A stretch of 64,000 nt of DNA from Rudaea sp. 3F27F6 (lineage in GTDB: Bacteria; Pseudomonadota; Gammaproteobacteria; Xanthomonadales; Rhodanobacteraceae): the NCBI RefSeq assembly GCF_005503555.1, contig NZ_SCNG01000003.1, positions 496,001 to 560,000 of the forward strand, written 5' to 3'. Made by a program: the position numbers and the translations under genes. The notes beneath the pieces are model-generated. The model searched no databases. It was not told the DNA's origin and was given only the letters and a program-made list of their open reading frames with translations. Positions 46,588 to 54,812 of this stretch are shown here, piece by piece. The first letter of the stretch is position 1. The number at the start of each line of letters is the position of its first letter.

Positions 46588-47886
46588 CTAGGTAACGTCT
46601 TCGCTGCGAAAACAGAAGCGCAAATCGAGATCGACGGCCGCGTCGCTGCGGAAAAGATCGGCGACCGCAATAAGCTTGTCGCCGCGGCAGATCAGCGGAA
46701 TGCGTTCGCGCAGCCAGGGCGGCACGCCGGCTTCCTGCAGCAGCAGGCGCAGTTCGCGCGTATGCGCCATGCCGGCAGGCCGGATGCGTTCGCCGCCGCG
46801 GCGGTAGCGCACAGTCAGCGCCGGCGAGACCTGCCGCGGCCGTGCCAGTTCGAGCGTGCCGCCGCCGGGCAGCGCCAGTTTCGCTTGTCCGTCCCAATCT
46901 GCTTGCCAGGCGTCGGTTAGCGGCGTCGGTGTGCGCAGCGCGTAGACCAGGTCGCGATAGCGGCGCAGTTCAGTGGCGCTGAAACGCACGCAGGGCAGGC
47001 GGTCCGGTTCGGCATCGCGCAATTGGCGTTCGAGTTCGGCGACGTGGAAGTGCGCGGGCTCGTCGAGGCCGAGGCCGCGCAGCCACAGGCGCAGCACCGG
47101 GTCGCGCAGCGCGTCGTGCAGGTTCAGCCAGTCGCGATAGACGAGCGTTGCCGGATCGAGGCCTTGCAGGCGTGCGAGCGCCTTGCGCGCCTCGGCATCG
47201 ACGAAGTCGGCCGCATTGCGTGCCCAGCCCGCGCTGTGCGCGAGCGCGACGTCGGCGTCGGGCCAGCGCGCACGCAGGCGCGGCAAGATTTCGCGGCGCA
47301 GAAAATTGCGCCGCAGCGCGGTGTCGGCGTTGCTCGGATCGTCGAGTCCGTCGATGTCGTGTGCTCGCGCGTAGTCGAGCACGGCGGCGCGCGGCAGTTC
47401 GAGCAGCGGCCGCCAGAGCAGGCCGGCGCCGAATTTGCGCAGCGCACGCATGCCGCCGAGGCCTTCTGGCCCCGCGCCGCGCAGCAGTTTCAGCAGCACG
47501 GTTTCGGCTTGATCGTCTCGATGGTGGGCGAGGGCGAGGATTTCGCCGCGCGCGAGCACGCGCTCGAATGCGTCGCGCCGTGCGGTGCGCGCTGCGTCTT
47601 CGAGCCCGGTGCCGCGGTCGCGCGCGACCTCGACGCGGACGACCTCGATCGGCACGCCGAGACCGGTCGCGAACTTGCGGCAATGTTCCGACCACACCGC
47701 GCTGTCGGCATGCAGGGCATGATCGACATGCACGGCGCGCAGACCGCGCGCGAGTGCGATCGGATTGTGCGCGAGGGCATGCAGCAACACGCTAGAATCC
47801 GCGCCGCCGCTGTAACCGACAACCAGCGCGCCGGGCGGCAGCGCGGCGAGGGCAAGATTCAATTGGTCGGCAACGGCGCGCGGCAT
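46588..47886 (-). CDS. tilS: tRNA(Ile)-lysidine synthetase
   Basis: The 432-residue enzyme converts C34 of the CAU-anticodon tRNA(Ile) to lysidine so that it reads AUA. The PP-loop SGGADS is at residues 26-31. The RAVHVDHALH, LALAHHRDDQAETVLLKLLR and GLDDPSNADTALRRNFLRRE segments are diagnostic. The C-terminal TilS domain (about 350-432) reads VRYRRGGERIRP. The ATG at 47886 is chosen as the usual start; the frame is open 22 more codons. It is divergent from folC, 52 bases apart. Confidence 0.96.
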   Translation of the reverse strand: MPRAVADQLNLALAALPPGALVVGYSGGADSSVLLHALAHNPIALARGLRAVHVDHALHADSAVWSEHCRKFATGLGVPIEVVRVEVARDRGTGLEDAARTARRDAFERVLARGEILALAHHRDDQAETVLLKLLRGAGPEGLGGMRALRKFGAGLLWRPLLELPRAAVLDYARAHDIDGLDDPSNADTALRRNFLRREILPRLRARWPDADVALAHSAGWARNAADFVDAEARKALARLQGLDPATLVYRDWLNLHDALRDPVLRLWLRGLGLDEPAHFHVAELERQLRDAEPDRLPCVRFSATELRRYRDLVYALRTPTPLTDAWQADWDGQAKLALPGGGTLELARPRQVSPALTVRYRRGGERIRPAGMAHTRELRLLLQEAGVPPWLRERIPLICRGDKLIAVADLFRSDAAVDLDLRFCFRSEDVT

Positions 47887-47938
47887 AACGTCATCACGCC
47901 AGAGTGCGTGCGTATTTGCAACACAGAAGAACCGGGAA

Positions 47939-49243
47939 ATGACATCACGCACCCTTGAGGAATGGCTCGACTACCAGCTGAGCGTGCATGCGCTCGGCGT
48001 CGATCTCGGTCTTGCGCGCGTGCGCGAGGTGTGGCGGCGCATGGGCGTGGCGCGTGTGGCGCCGGTGGTCATCACCGTCGGCGGCACCAACGGCAAGGGC
48101 TCGACCGTCGCCTTTCTCGAAGCGATGCTCGCGGCAAGCGGCAAGCGCGTGGGTTGCTACACCTCGCCGCACCTGCTGCGCTACAACGAGCGCGTGCGCG
48201 TCGCCGGCATCGATGCGAGCGATGCGCTGCTGGTCGAGGCGTTCGAGCACATCGAAGCGGCGCGCCTCTCGCTGCCGGAGCAGCCGATCACGCTGACCTA
48301 TTTCGAATTCGGCACGCTCGCTGCATTGTGGATTTTTGCGCAAAGTGGACTCGATGCCGCCGTGCTCGAAGTCGGCCTCGGCGGCCGCCTCGATGCGGTC
48401 AATATCATCGATGCGGATGCGTCCGTGGTGACCACGATCGATCTCGATCATCAGGATTGGCTCGGCAACGACCGTGCGCAGATCGCGCGCGAGAAGGCCG
48501 GGATTTTTCGCGCCGGCCGGCCCGCGGTCATCGGCGACGCGGCGGCGCCCGAGGCGTTGGCGCAAAGTGCGCGTGACATCGGCGCGGCGATCTTCGAGGC
48601 CGGGCACGACTACCGTTTCGAACCGGCGGAAAATGGTTGGGTCTGGATGGCGCAGGAACGCCGCGTCGCCTTGCCCGCCCCGGCACTCGTCGCGCCGGTG
48701 CAGCGCGCAAACGCGGCCGCGGCGATCGCAGCTTTGCACTGCCTGCGCGACCGGATCGTCGTCGACGATGCAGCGCTCGCCGCCGGTGTGCGCAATGCGC
48801 GCGTCAGCGCGCGGCTGCAGCGATTCGGCAAATCCGGCGCAGCCGAACTCGTTATCGACGTGGCACACAATCCGCAGGCTGCCGAAGTGCTTGCGCGCTG
48901 GCTCGCGCTGGCGCCGTCGCGCGGACGCACCCTTGCGGTGTTCGGCGCGCTGGCCGACAAGGACATCGCCGGCATCGTCGTGCCGCTCATCGCGGCGATC
49001 GACCGCTGGTATGTCGCGGGTCTCGACGCGGAAACGCCGCGCGGACTCGCCGCATCGGATCTGGCCGCGCGCATGGATGCGGCCATGGCGACGGCGCGCG
49101 AATGCTTTGCCGATGTCGACCGCGCGCTCGATGCGGCGCTCGCCGCGGCGAGGCCGGACGACCGTATTCTCGCTTTCGGTTCGTTCCACGTCGCGGCGCC
49201 GGCGCTTGCATGGGCGGCGCGCAACGGCTTCGTCGCTGCGTAA
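47939..49243 (+). CDS. folC: Bifunctional dihydrofolate/folylpolyglutamate synthase
   Basis: The 434-residue Mur-ligase-type enzyme adds glutamate to dihydropteroate and then to folates. The P-loop GGTNGKGSTVAFLEAML spans about residues 48-64. YTSPHLLRYNERVRVAG, LEVGLGGRLDAVNIID and ATTIDLDHQDWLG-like segments follow, and the C-terminal VIDVAHNPQAAEVLARWL is diagnostic. It opens the folC-dedD-cvpA-purF cluster; accD, which usually precedes it, is absent here and tilS lies upstream in inverted orientation. Confidence 0.96.
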   Translation: MTSRTLEEWLDYQLSVHALGVDLGLARVREVWRRMGVARVAPVVITVGGTNGKGSTVAFLEAMLAASGKRVGCYTSPHLLRYNERVRVAGIDASDALLVEAFEHIEAARLSLPEQPITLTYFEFGTLAALWIFAQSGLDAAVLEVGLGGRLDAVNIIDADASVVTTIDLDHQDWLGNDRAQIAREKAGIFRAGRPAVIGDAAAPEALAQSARDIGAAIFEAGHDYRFEPAENGWVWMAQERRVALPAPALVAPVQRANAAAAIAALHCLRDRIVVDDAALAAGVRNARVSARLQRFGKSGAAELVIDVAHNPQAAEVLARWLALAPSRGRTLAVFGALADKDIAGIVVPLIAAIDRWYVAGLDAETPRGLAASDLAARMDAAMATARECFADVDRALDAALAAARPDDRILAFGSFHVAAPALAWAARNGFVAA

Positions 49244-49444
49244 GAAATTGGCGAAAGATCGGCCACGCTCGACGTTGCGTACGCGGCGGCGGTATGTGTT
49301 TTCGCAGTGGACAGAGAGACTCGCATTCCAACTGCCGATGCCGCGCAACGGTGTTGGCGGGCTGGGCCTGCGGTAGGGGACGGCATCGCGCAACCCGAGG
49401 TAAATAGGCGGACGTCGAATCGCAGGTTCCTAACGGGCGCCCGC

Positions 49445-49450
49445 TATAAT
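49445..49450 (+). promoter_or_regulatory. Probable -10 element of dedD
   Basis: A consensus TATAAT stands 23 bases before the dedD start codon in the 230-base folC-dedD gap. The -35 region is poorly matched. A GGAGGA ribosome site follows at about 49464-49469. It suggests that dedD has its own promoter besides read-through from folC. Confidence 0.5.
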
Positions 49451-49473
49451 CGGCGCAGGCTACGGAGGACGCT

Positions 49474-50496
49474 ATGGATTCTGCCTTGAAACAACGCTTG
49501 CTCGGCGCAGCGGTACTGATCGCGCTGGCAGTCATTTTCGTACCGATGTTCCTGACTTCGACGCCCCCGAAGCCCGAGAACACCACGCAGAGTCTGAATA
49601 TCCCGCCGGCGCCCGAGCGCAATTTTGAGACGCGCAATCTCAGCGTCGATCCGCCGAAGCCCGGCACGCCGGCGACGCCGAACCCCACGGCGAAACCGCC
49701 CGCGCCCGCCGACGGCAACAAGGTAGCTTCTGTGGAGACCGGTGCGCCGGCCAGCTTCGAGGCGCCCGACAGCGCAACCAAGCCGGCACCCGCGGCAAAG
49801 CCCACCACCACTACTTCCGCGCCGGTCAGCCCGCCACCGGCAACTCCGGCCCCGGTGGCGCCTTCGCCGCCGCCCGCACCGGCCACGCAGAGCGACGGAC
49901 GCTTCCTGGTCAACCTCGGCGTCTACGCCGATGCCGGGCATGCCAGCGCATTGGTCGACAAGGTCAAGAAGCTCGGCTATCCCGCATTCGCCGAAACCAC
50001 CGAATATCAGGGCAAGGCGGCGCAGCGTGTGCGCGTCGGGCCCTACGGTGACCGTGCCGCGGCGGAAAACGTGCGGCTCAAGATCAAGCAGGCCGATGCG
50101 AAGGTGCCGAGCAGCATCGTGCAGAGCGGCGACGCGGACAAGCCGGCCGACAAGCCCGCGGCGAGCGACGCGAAACCGGCAGCTTCGACCGCCAAGCAGA
50201 GCACGACGGCGAAAACTGACGACAAGCCCGTGTCCGCGCCGAACCTGCCGGCCGGGCGTGCCGGCGCCTATGTCGTCCAGGCCGGCGCATTCAAGGCGGA
50301 AGACGAGGCGAACAAGCTGCGCGACCGCCTGCGCAACGGCGGCATCGCCGCGTTCGTCGAGAAATCGAGCGACGGCGACACGACCTTCTGGAAGGTGCGC
50401 GCCGGACCGTACGCCGATCGCGGCGGCGCCGACGCGGCGGTGACGACGCTCAAGCAGAAATTCCAGATCGCGGCGATCGTCAAGACGCAGCCGTGA
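49474..50496 (+). CDS. dedD: DedD-like SPOR protein with two SPOR domains
   Basis: The 340-residue protein has one N-terminal membrane helix (about 8-25), a long Pro/Ala/Thr-rich periplasmic linker, and two SPOR-type repeats: about 142-217 (FLVNLGVYADAGHASALVDK, RVRVGPYGDRAAAEN) and about 264-340 (AYVVQAGAFKAEDEANKLRD, KVRAGPYADRGGADA). SPOR domains bind denuded peptidoglycan at the division septum. DedD of E. coli, the usual gene in this place, has a single SPOR domain and supports septation. It sits between folC and cvpA as in E. coli. Confidence 0.92.
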   Translation: MDSALKQRLLGAAVLIALAVIFVPMFLTSTPPKPENTTQSLNIPPAPERNFETRNLSVDPPKPGTPATPNPTAKPPAPADGNKVASVETGAPASFEAPDSATKPAPAAKPTTTTSAPVSPPPATPAPVAPSPPPAPATQSDGRFLVNLGVYADAGHASALVDKVKKLGYPAFAETTEYQGKAAQRVRVGPYGDRAAAENVRLKIKQADAKVPSSIVQSGDADKPADKPAASDAKPAASTAKQSTTAKTDDKPVSAPNLPAGRAGAYVVQAGAFKAEDEANKLRDRLRNGGIAAFVEKSSDGDTTFWKVRAGPYADRGGADAAVTTLKQKFQIAAIVKTQP

Positions 50497-50504
50497 GCAG
50501 GGCG

Positions 50505-50635
50505 GGGATTCGGGATTGGGGATTCGGGATTCGAAAGAGCGGTAGGCGCACGGCGCGCCGCTCGCCTAAAGACTCGAGTCCCTCGCTTTTCTGCTTTAGC
50601 TTCACCCGAATCCCCAATCCCGAATCCCCAATCCC
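50505..50635. repeat. Inverted repeat of GGGATTC-type units between dedD and cvpA
   Basis: Two 29-base arms at 50505-50533 and 50607-50635 face each other over a 73-base spacer. Each arm is built of tandem GGGATTCGGGATTGGGGATTC-like units and the pair differs at only a few positions. Such GGGATTCGGGATTG elements are common in xanthomonad intergenic DNA. Here it splits an operon that is compact in most genomes. A second, shorter palindrome (around GGCGCGCCG) lies in the spacer. Confidence 0.85.
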
Positions 50636-50644
50636 GGCTCCCCC

Positions 50645-51193
50645 ATGAATTGGGCCGACTACGTCATCCTCGGTGCGCTTTGCCTGTCCGTGCTGATGGG
50701 CCTGTGGCGCGGCTTCGTCGGCGAAGTGCTGGCGCTGGCGGTGTGGATCGCCGCAGCGTGGGTGGCGTGGACGCTCGGGCCGCATGTCGCCGGCGCGTTG
50801 ACCGCGGTGACCCTGCCTTCGGCGCGCATCGTGCTCGGCTATGCGCTGTGCTTCGTCGCCGTGCTCATAGCGGGGGCGATCGTCGGTTTCCTTATGCGCA
50901 AACTCGTCGCAGGCAGCGGCTTGACCGGCACCGATCGTCTGCTCGGCGCGATATTCGGTCTCGCCCGGGGCATCGTGCTGGTGACGCTGACCGTGCTGCT
51001 GCTCGGCTTCACGCCGTTTACGCGCGATCCGTGGTGGCACGAATCGCGCCTTCTGCCGAGTTTTCAGGAGGGCGCGCAGTGGGCCGCGGCGCATATGCCG
51101 GCCGATGTGACGAAGTATCTCGACCTGCGCGGACTGCTGTTGCCGCCGGCGCCGGAGGAGAAAAAGCCCGCGCCCGACGAACACAAGGCCTGA
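50645..51193 (+). CDS. cvpA: CvpA family membrane protein
   Basis: The 182-residue protein has four membrane helices (about 4-22, 28-50, 65-88, 100-125) and a hydrophilic Pro/Glu/Lys-rich tail. The start NWADYVILGALCLSVLMGLW and the GLARGIVLVTLTVLLL segment match the CvpA family, linked to colicin V production, envelope stability and bile resistance. It precedes purF as in most gammaproteobacteria. A weak ribosome site stands in the edge of the preceding repeat. Confidence 0.94.
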   Translation: MNWADYVILGALCLSVLMGLWRGFVGEVLALAVWIAAAWVAWTLGPHVAGALTAVTLPSARIVLGYALCFVAVLIAGAIVGFLMRKLVAGSGLTGTDRLLGAIFGLARGIVLVTLTVLLLGFTPFTRDPWWHESRLLPSFQEGAQWAAAHMPADVTKYLDLRGLLLPPAPEEKKPAPDEHKA

Positions 51194-51222
51194 CGCGGAA
51201 ACCCCTTATTGCGCGGCGCTAG

Positions 51223-51250
51223 CAAAACTTCACTGGAGTTTTGATAAAAT
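51223..51250 (+). promoter_or_regulatory. Candidate operator overlapping a purF promoter
   Basis: CAAAACT at 51223-51229 and AGTTTTG at 51237-51243 form a perfect 7-base inverted repeat with a 7-base centre, directly next to a TAAAAT (51245-51250) that could be a -10 element for purF. The layout is that of a repressor site. It does not match the E. coli PurR operator pattern, so the binding protein, if any, is unknown. Confidence 0.4.
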
Positions 51251-51316
51251 TGCCCCCACGTTCCGCGCCGAATGGCTTAGTTCGTCCCCCAAACCCATTC
51301 TCGGACAGTACCTCTC

Positions 51317-52795
51317 ATGTGCGGAATTATCGGAATCGTCGGCAAATCCGAAGTCGCTTCGGCGCTCTATGACGGGCTTACCGTCCTGCAGCACCGCGGC
51401 CAGGATGCAGCCGGCATCGCTACGATCGACCACGACAAGCTGCGTCTGCACAAGGGCGGCGGCCTGGTCAACGACGTGTTCGGCCGCGAGAGCATGCTCA
51501 AGCTGCGCGGCCATATCGGCATCGGCCATTGCCGCTATCCGACTGCGGGTTCGGAGAGCACCGCCGAGGCGCAGCCGTTCTACGTCAATTCGCCGTACGG
51601 CATCGCCCTCGGGCATAACGGCAACCTGATCAACACGGTCGAATTGCGCCGGCAGATGTACGAGGAAGACCGCCGGCACATCAACACCGAGTCCGATTCG
51701 GAAGTCCTGCTCAACATCTTCGCGCACGAGCTGCAGATCCAGGAGCGCCACGCGCTGTCGCCCGATCACATCTTCAAGGCGGTCGCCGGCGTCCACTCGC
51801 GTGTGCGTGGCGGCTATGCCGCCGTCGCGCTCGTGCTCGGCTACGGCGTCGTCGCGTTCCGCGATCCGCACGGCATTCGTCCGCTCGTGCTCGGCGAGCG
51901 CGAGACGGCCGAAGGGCGCGAGTACATGGTCGCGTCCGAATCGGTGGCGATGGACATTCTCGGCTTCCGCCTGATGCGCGACGTTGCGCCGGGCGAGGCC
52001 GTGCTGCTGACCGCGGACGGCAAGCTGTTCAGCCGCCAATGCGCGGAAGGCGCGCTGCACGCGCCGTGCATCTTCGAATACGTTTATCTCGCGCGCCCCG
52101 ATTCGATGATCGAGGACGTGTCGGTGTACAAGGCACGCCTGCGCATGGGCGAGCGTCTCGCCGAGAAGATCAAGCGCCTGCGTCCGGACCATCACATCGA
52201 TGCGGTGATCCCGATTCCCGACACCTCGCGCACCGCGGCGAGTTCGCTGGCGCAGGCGCTCGGCGTGCCGATGCGCGAAGGCTTCGTCAAGAACCGCTAC
52301 ATCGGCCGCACGTTCATCATGCCGGGGCAGAGCGAGCGCGTGAAATCGGTGCGGCGCAAGCTCAATCCGGTGCACCTCGAATTCCGCAAGAAGAACGTGC
52401 TGCTCGTCGACGATTCGATCGTGCGCGGCACGACCTCGAAGCAGATCGTGCAGATGGCGCGCGATGCGGGTGCGCGCCAAGTGTTCTTCGCCTCGGCCGC
52501 GCCGCCGGTGCGTTTTGCCAACATCTACGGCATCGATATGCCGGCCGCGGCCGAACTGGTCGCGCACGGACGCACCGAAGAAGAGGTGCAGCAGTTCATC
52601 GGCGCCGACTGGCTCGTATATCAGGATCTCGAAGATCTGGTCGCTGCGGTCGCCGACGGCAACGAAGACCTGAAGCACTTCGACACGTCGTGCTTCTCGG
52701 GCGAATACGTGACCGGTGTCGACAGCACCTACCTGCGCGAATTGGAATTCTCGCGTTCGGATGAAACCAAGGCGCAGCGGCGTCACGTTTCTTAG
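51317..52795 (+). CDS. purF: Amidophosphoribosyltransferase
   Basis: The 492-residue enzyme makes phosphoribosylamine from PRPP and glutamine, the first step of purine synthesis. After removal of Met, Cys2 of [17 protein letters not shown] is the glutaminase nucleophile. [12 protein letters not shown] and the PRPP loop [20 protein letters not shown] are intact. The family length and N terminus fix the start. It ends the folC-dedD-cvpA-purF cluster; the next gene begins 27 bases on. Confidence 0.98.
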   Translation: MCGIIGIVGKSEVASALYDGLTVLQHRGQDAAGIATIDHDKLRLHKGGGLVNDVFGRESMLKLRGHIGIGHCRYPTAGSESTAEAQPFYVNSPYGIALGHNGNLINTVELRRQMYEEDRRHINTESDSEVLLNIFAHELQIQERHALSPDHIFKAVAGVHSRVRGGYAAVALVLGYGVVAFRDPHGIRPLVLGERETAEGREYMVASESVAMDILGFRLMRDVAPGEAVLLTADGKLFSRQCAEGALHAPCIFEYVYLARPDSMIEDVSVYKARLRMGERLAEKIKRLRPDHHIDAVIPIPDTSRTAASSLAQALGVPMREGFVKNRYIGRTFIMPGQSERVKSVRRKLNPVHLEFRKKNVLLVDDSIVRGTTSKQIVQMARDAGARQVFFASAAPPVRFANIYGIDMPAAAELVAHGRTEEEVQQFIGADWLVYQDLEDLVAAVADGNEDLKHFDTSCFSGEYVTGVDSTYLRELEFSRSDETKAQRRHVS

Positions 52796-52821
52796 AGCGG
52801 CACTTTGACCAGGGACGCGTC

Positions 52822-53625
52822 ATGATCGATATCTACGCTCTCGCGGAAACCTGTCTGGCGGCGAACAGCGTCGAAGAAAAACTCGCGCGCAGCGCCGAGG
52901 CCGCGGCGCTGATCTCCGCGGACGATTTTGCGGTCGAAACGCCGAACGCAGTGCAACCCATCGCCCAGCCCGGTCGGCCGTTGGCGCCGCGCCTGGTTCC
53001 GCCGCGTGCGCTGCCGCAGCGCGGACTCGGCAGTGCGGAGGGGCGCGCCGCCCTCGTGCACGCCGTCGCGCATATCGAGTTCAATGCGATCGATCTCGCC
53101 TGGGACGCGGTCTACCGTTTCCGCGACATGCCGCGCGACTACTATCGCGACTGGGCCCAAGTAGCCGCCGACGAGACGCGGCATTTCCAGATGCTCTCCG
53201 CTCGCTTGGCCGAGATGGACCATGCCTACGGCGACTTCGACGCGCACAACGGTCTTTGGGAAATGGCGGTAAAGACGTCCGGCTCTTGCCTTGAGCGCAT
53301 GGCGCTCGTGCCGCGCGTACTCGAAGCGCGCGGACTCGACGTGACGCCGGGCATGATCGCGCGCCTCAACGACGTCGGCGACAAGCGTACGGTCGATATT
53401 CTCGAAATCATCCTGCGCGAAGAGGTCGCGCATGTCGCCGCCGGTTCGCGTTGGTTCGCCTGGTGCTGCGCGCGCGAGCATCTCGATGCGCAGGCGACGT
53501 TCGCACGTTTGATTTCGGTGCATGCGCGCGCGGCGCTGAAGCCGCCGTTCAACGAAACGGCGCGGCGTGCGGCCGGATTCAGCGAACAGGAAATTAACGG
53601 TCTGCTGGCACAATCCGCCGCATGA
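52822..53625 (+). CDS. DUF455 ferritin-like protein
   Basis: The 267-residue protein belongs to the DUF455 family with a ferritin-like four-helix bundle. Likely di-iron ligands are in AHIEFNAIDLAWDAVYRF, ADETRHFQML and REEVAHVAAGSRWF. Members are predicted oxidoreductases of unknown substrate. Its stop codon overlaps the start of the next gene in an ATGA, so they are translationally coupled. It lies 27 bases after purF on the same strand and may be cotranscribed. Confidence 0.9.
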   Translation: MIDIYALAETCLAANSVEEKLARSAEAAALISADDFAVETPNAVQPIAQPGRPLAPRLVPPRALPQRGLGSAEGRAALVHAVAHIEFNAIDLAWDAVYRFRDMPRDYYRDWAQVAADETRHFQMLSARLAEMDHAYGDFDAHNGLWEMAVKTSGSCLERMALVPRVLEARGLDVTPGMIARLNDVGDKRTVDILEIILREEVAHVAAGSRWFAWCCAREHLDAQATFARLISVHARAALKPPFNETARRAAGFSEQEINGLLAQSAA

Positions 53626-54812
53626 TCCGCCGCCTCGTCCTGATCCCCATACTGCTTGCGATCTGGACGGTGCTATTCGCATGGGCCGCCGGAGTGTCGT
53701 GGCGGTCGCCGTGGACCGCGCGTGAACATCTGCGTCTGCCCGGTCGCGAATTCCAGATTCGTTTCGGGCAAAGCCCGGGCAATACGGGCGGCCTCGCGGT
53801 GAGCGCGCTCGGTGACGATGGTACCGGCTTGCAGACCATACAGTTGCCGCGCGTTCGCGCCGACAAGTATCCGGTGTTGCGCTATCGGGTGGTCGACTTT
53901 CCGAGCACGCTGGAATTTGCCTTGATTTTTCGGCGGCGCGACGCGCCGAATGATGTGCAGACGATTTCCCTGCCGCCGCCGGGAAATGTGGAAGTCGCAG
54001 TCGATTTGTCTCGTTTCGAGCAGTGGCAGGGAGAGATCACCGAACTCGGATTCGCCGAGTACGCTGCGGCACAATTAGTGCCGCCCAGTGCAGCAGTATC
54101 GTTCGAGCCATTCCGCATCGAAGAGATACAACTCGATACACCGTCTTGGAGCGTCGTATTTCCTCGTCTCGCCAGCGACTGGTTCGGCTATCGCCCCTGG
54201 TCGCTGCAATCGATCAATACGATTGGGTCAGGACGTGGAATGTTGGGGCACTCGTGGATGCTGCCGGTGTTCGCGATCGGCGCGTTGGCGTCATGGCTTG
54301 CGGCGTGGATCGTATTGGGTTGGCCGCGCTCGCGAGCAATGAAATCGATGTGTGCAGTTGCGATCGGTGCGTGGATCATCCTTGACCTGCGTTGGCTTGA
54401 TGACCTTATCGACAAACATAAGGTCACCGAAGAAGTTTACGCTGGCAAGCCTTGGGCGTTGCGCGCCGTTTTGCAACCGGATGAGGCGACTCTCGTGGCC
54501 GCAAGAGAGATCGCCAAGATTGCGGCCGAACAGCATGCCGCACGCGTGCTCGTGCACTCGGATTCGCCTTATACGCTGCTACGCACGATTTACTTTTTGC
54601 TTCCGCTCAACACCGCGCCTCTCGAGCAGACACTCAGCGAAGCACCTGGAGTGACGTTGCCGGACGATGCCCTCGTTGCGGTGTACAGCAGTGAATGGAC
54701 ATACGACAAGGATTCCGGGCGCCTCGGCAACGACAAGATCTCCGTTCCAGCAAAGCTGATTTACGAGAACGGTGATTTGCGCGTGCTCCGACCGGAGAAG
54801 GCGGAGCCATGA
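53622..54812 (+). CDS. Membrane protein of unknown function, coupled to a GT-C-like gene
   Basis: This 396-residue protein has an N-terminal helix (about 5-25), a large extracytoplasmic domain of beta character (about 30-200), two or more helices (about 213-235, 242-262) and a C-terminal soluble part (about 285-396) with DEATLVAAREIAKIAAEQHA and VAVYSSEWTYDKDSGRL. I recognise no family. It overlaps the stop codon of the DUF455 gene by an ATGA and its own stop overlaps the next start the same way. From about 54080 to 54800 the base composition is less GC-rich than in the neighbours, which hints at foreign origin or relaxed selection. Confidence 0.75.
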   Translation: MIRRLVLIPILLAIWTVLFAWAAGVSWRSPWTAREHLRLPGREFQIRFGQSPGNTGGLAVSALGDDGTGLQTIQLPRVRADKYPVLRYRVVDFPSTLEFALIFRRRDAPNDVQTISLPPPGNVEVAVDLSRFEQWQGEITELGFAEYAAAQLVPPSAAVSFEPFRIEEIQLDTPSWSVVFPRLASDWFGYRPWSLQSINTIGSGRGMLGHSWMLPVFAIGALASWLAAWIVLGWPRSRAMKSMCAVAIGAWIILDLRWLDDLIDKHKVTEEVYAGKPWALRAVLQPDEATLVAAREIAKIAAEQHAARVLVHSDSPYTLLRTIYFLLPLNTAPLEQTLSEAPGVTLPDDALVAVYSSEWTYDKDSGRLGNDKISVPAKLIYENGDLRVLRPEKAEP

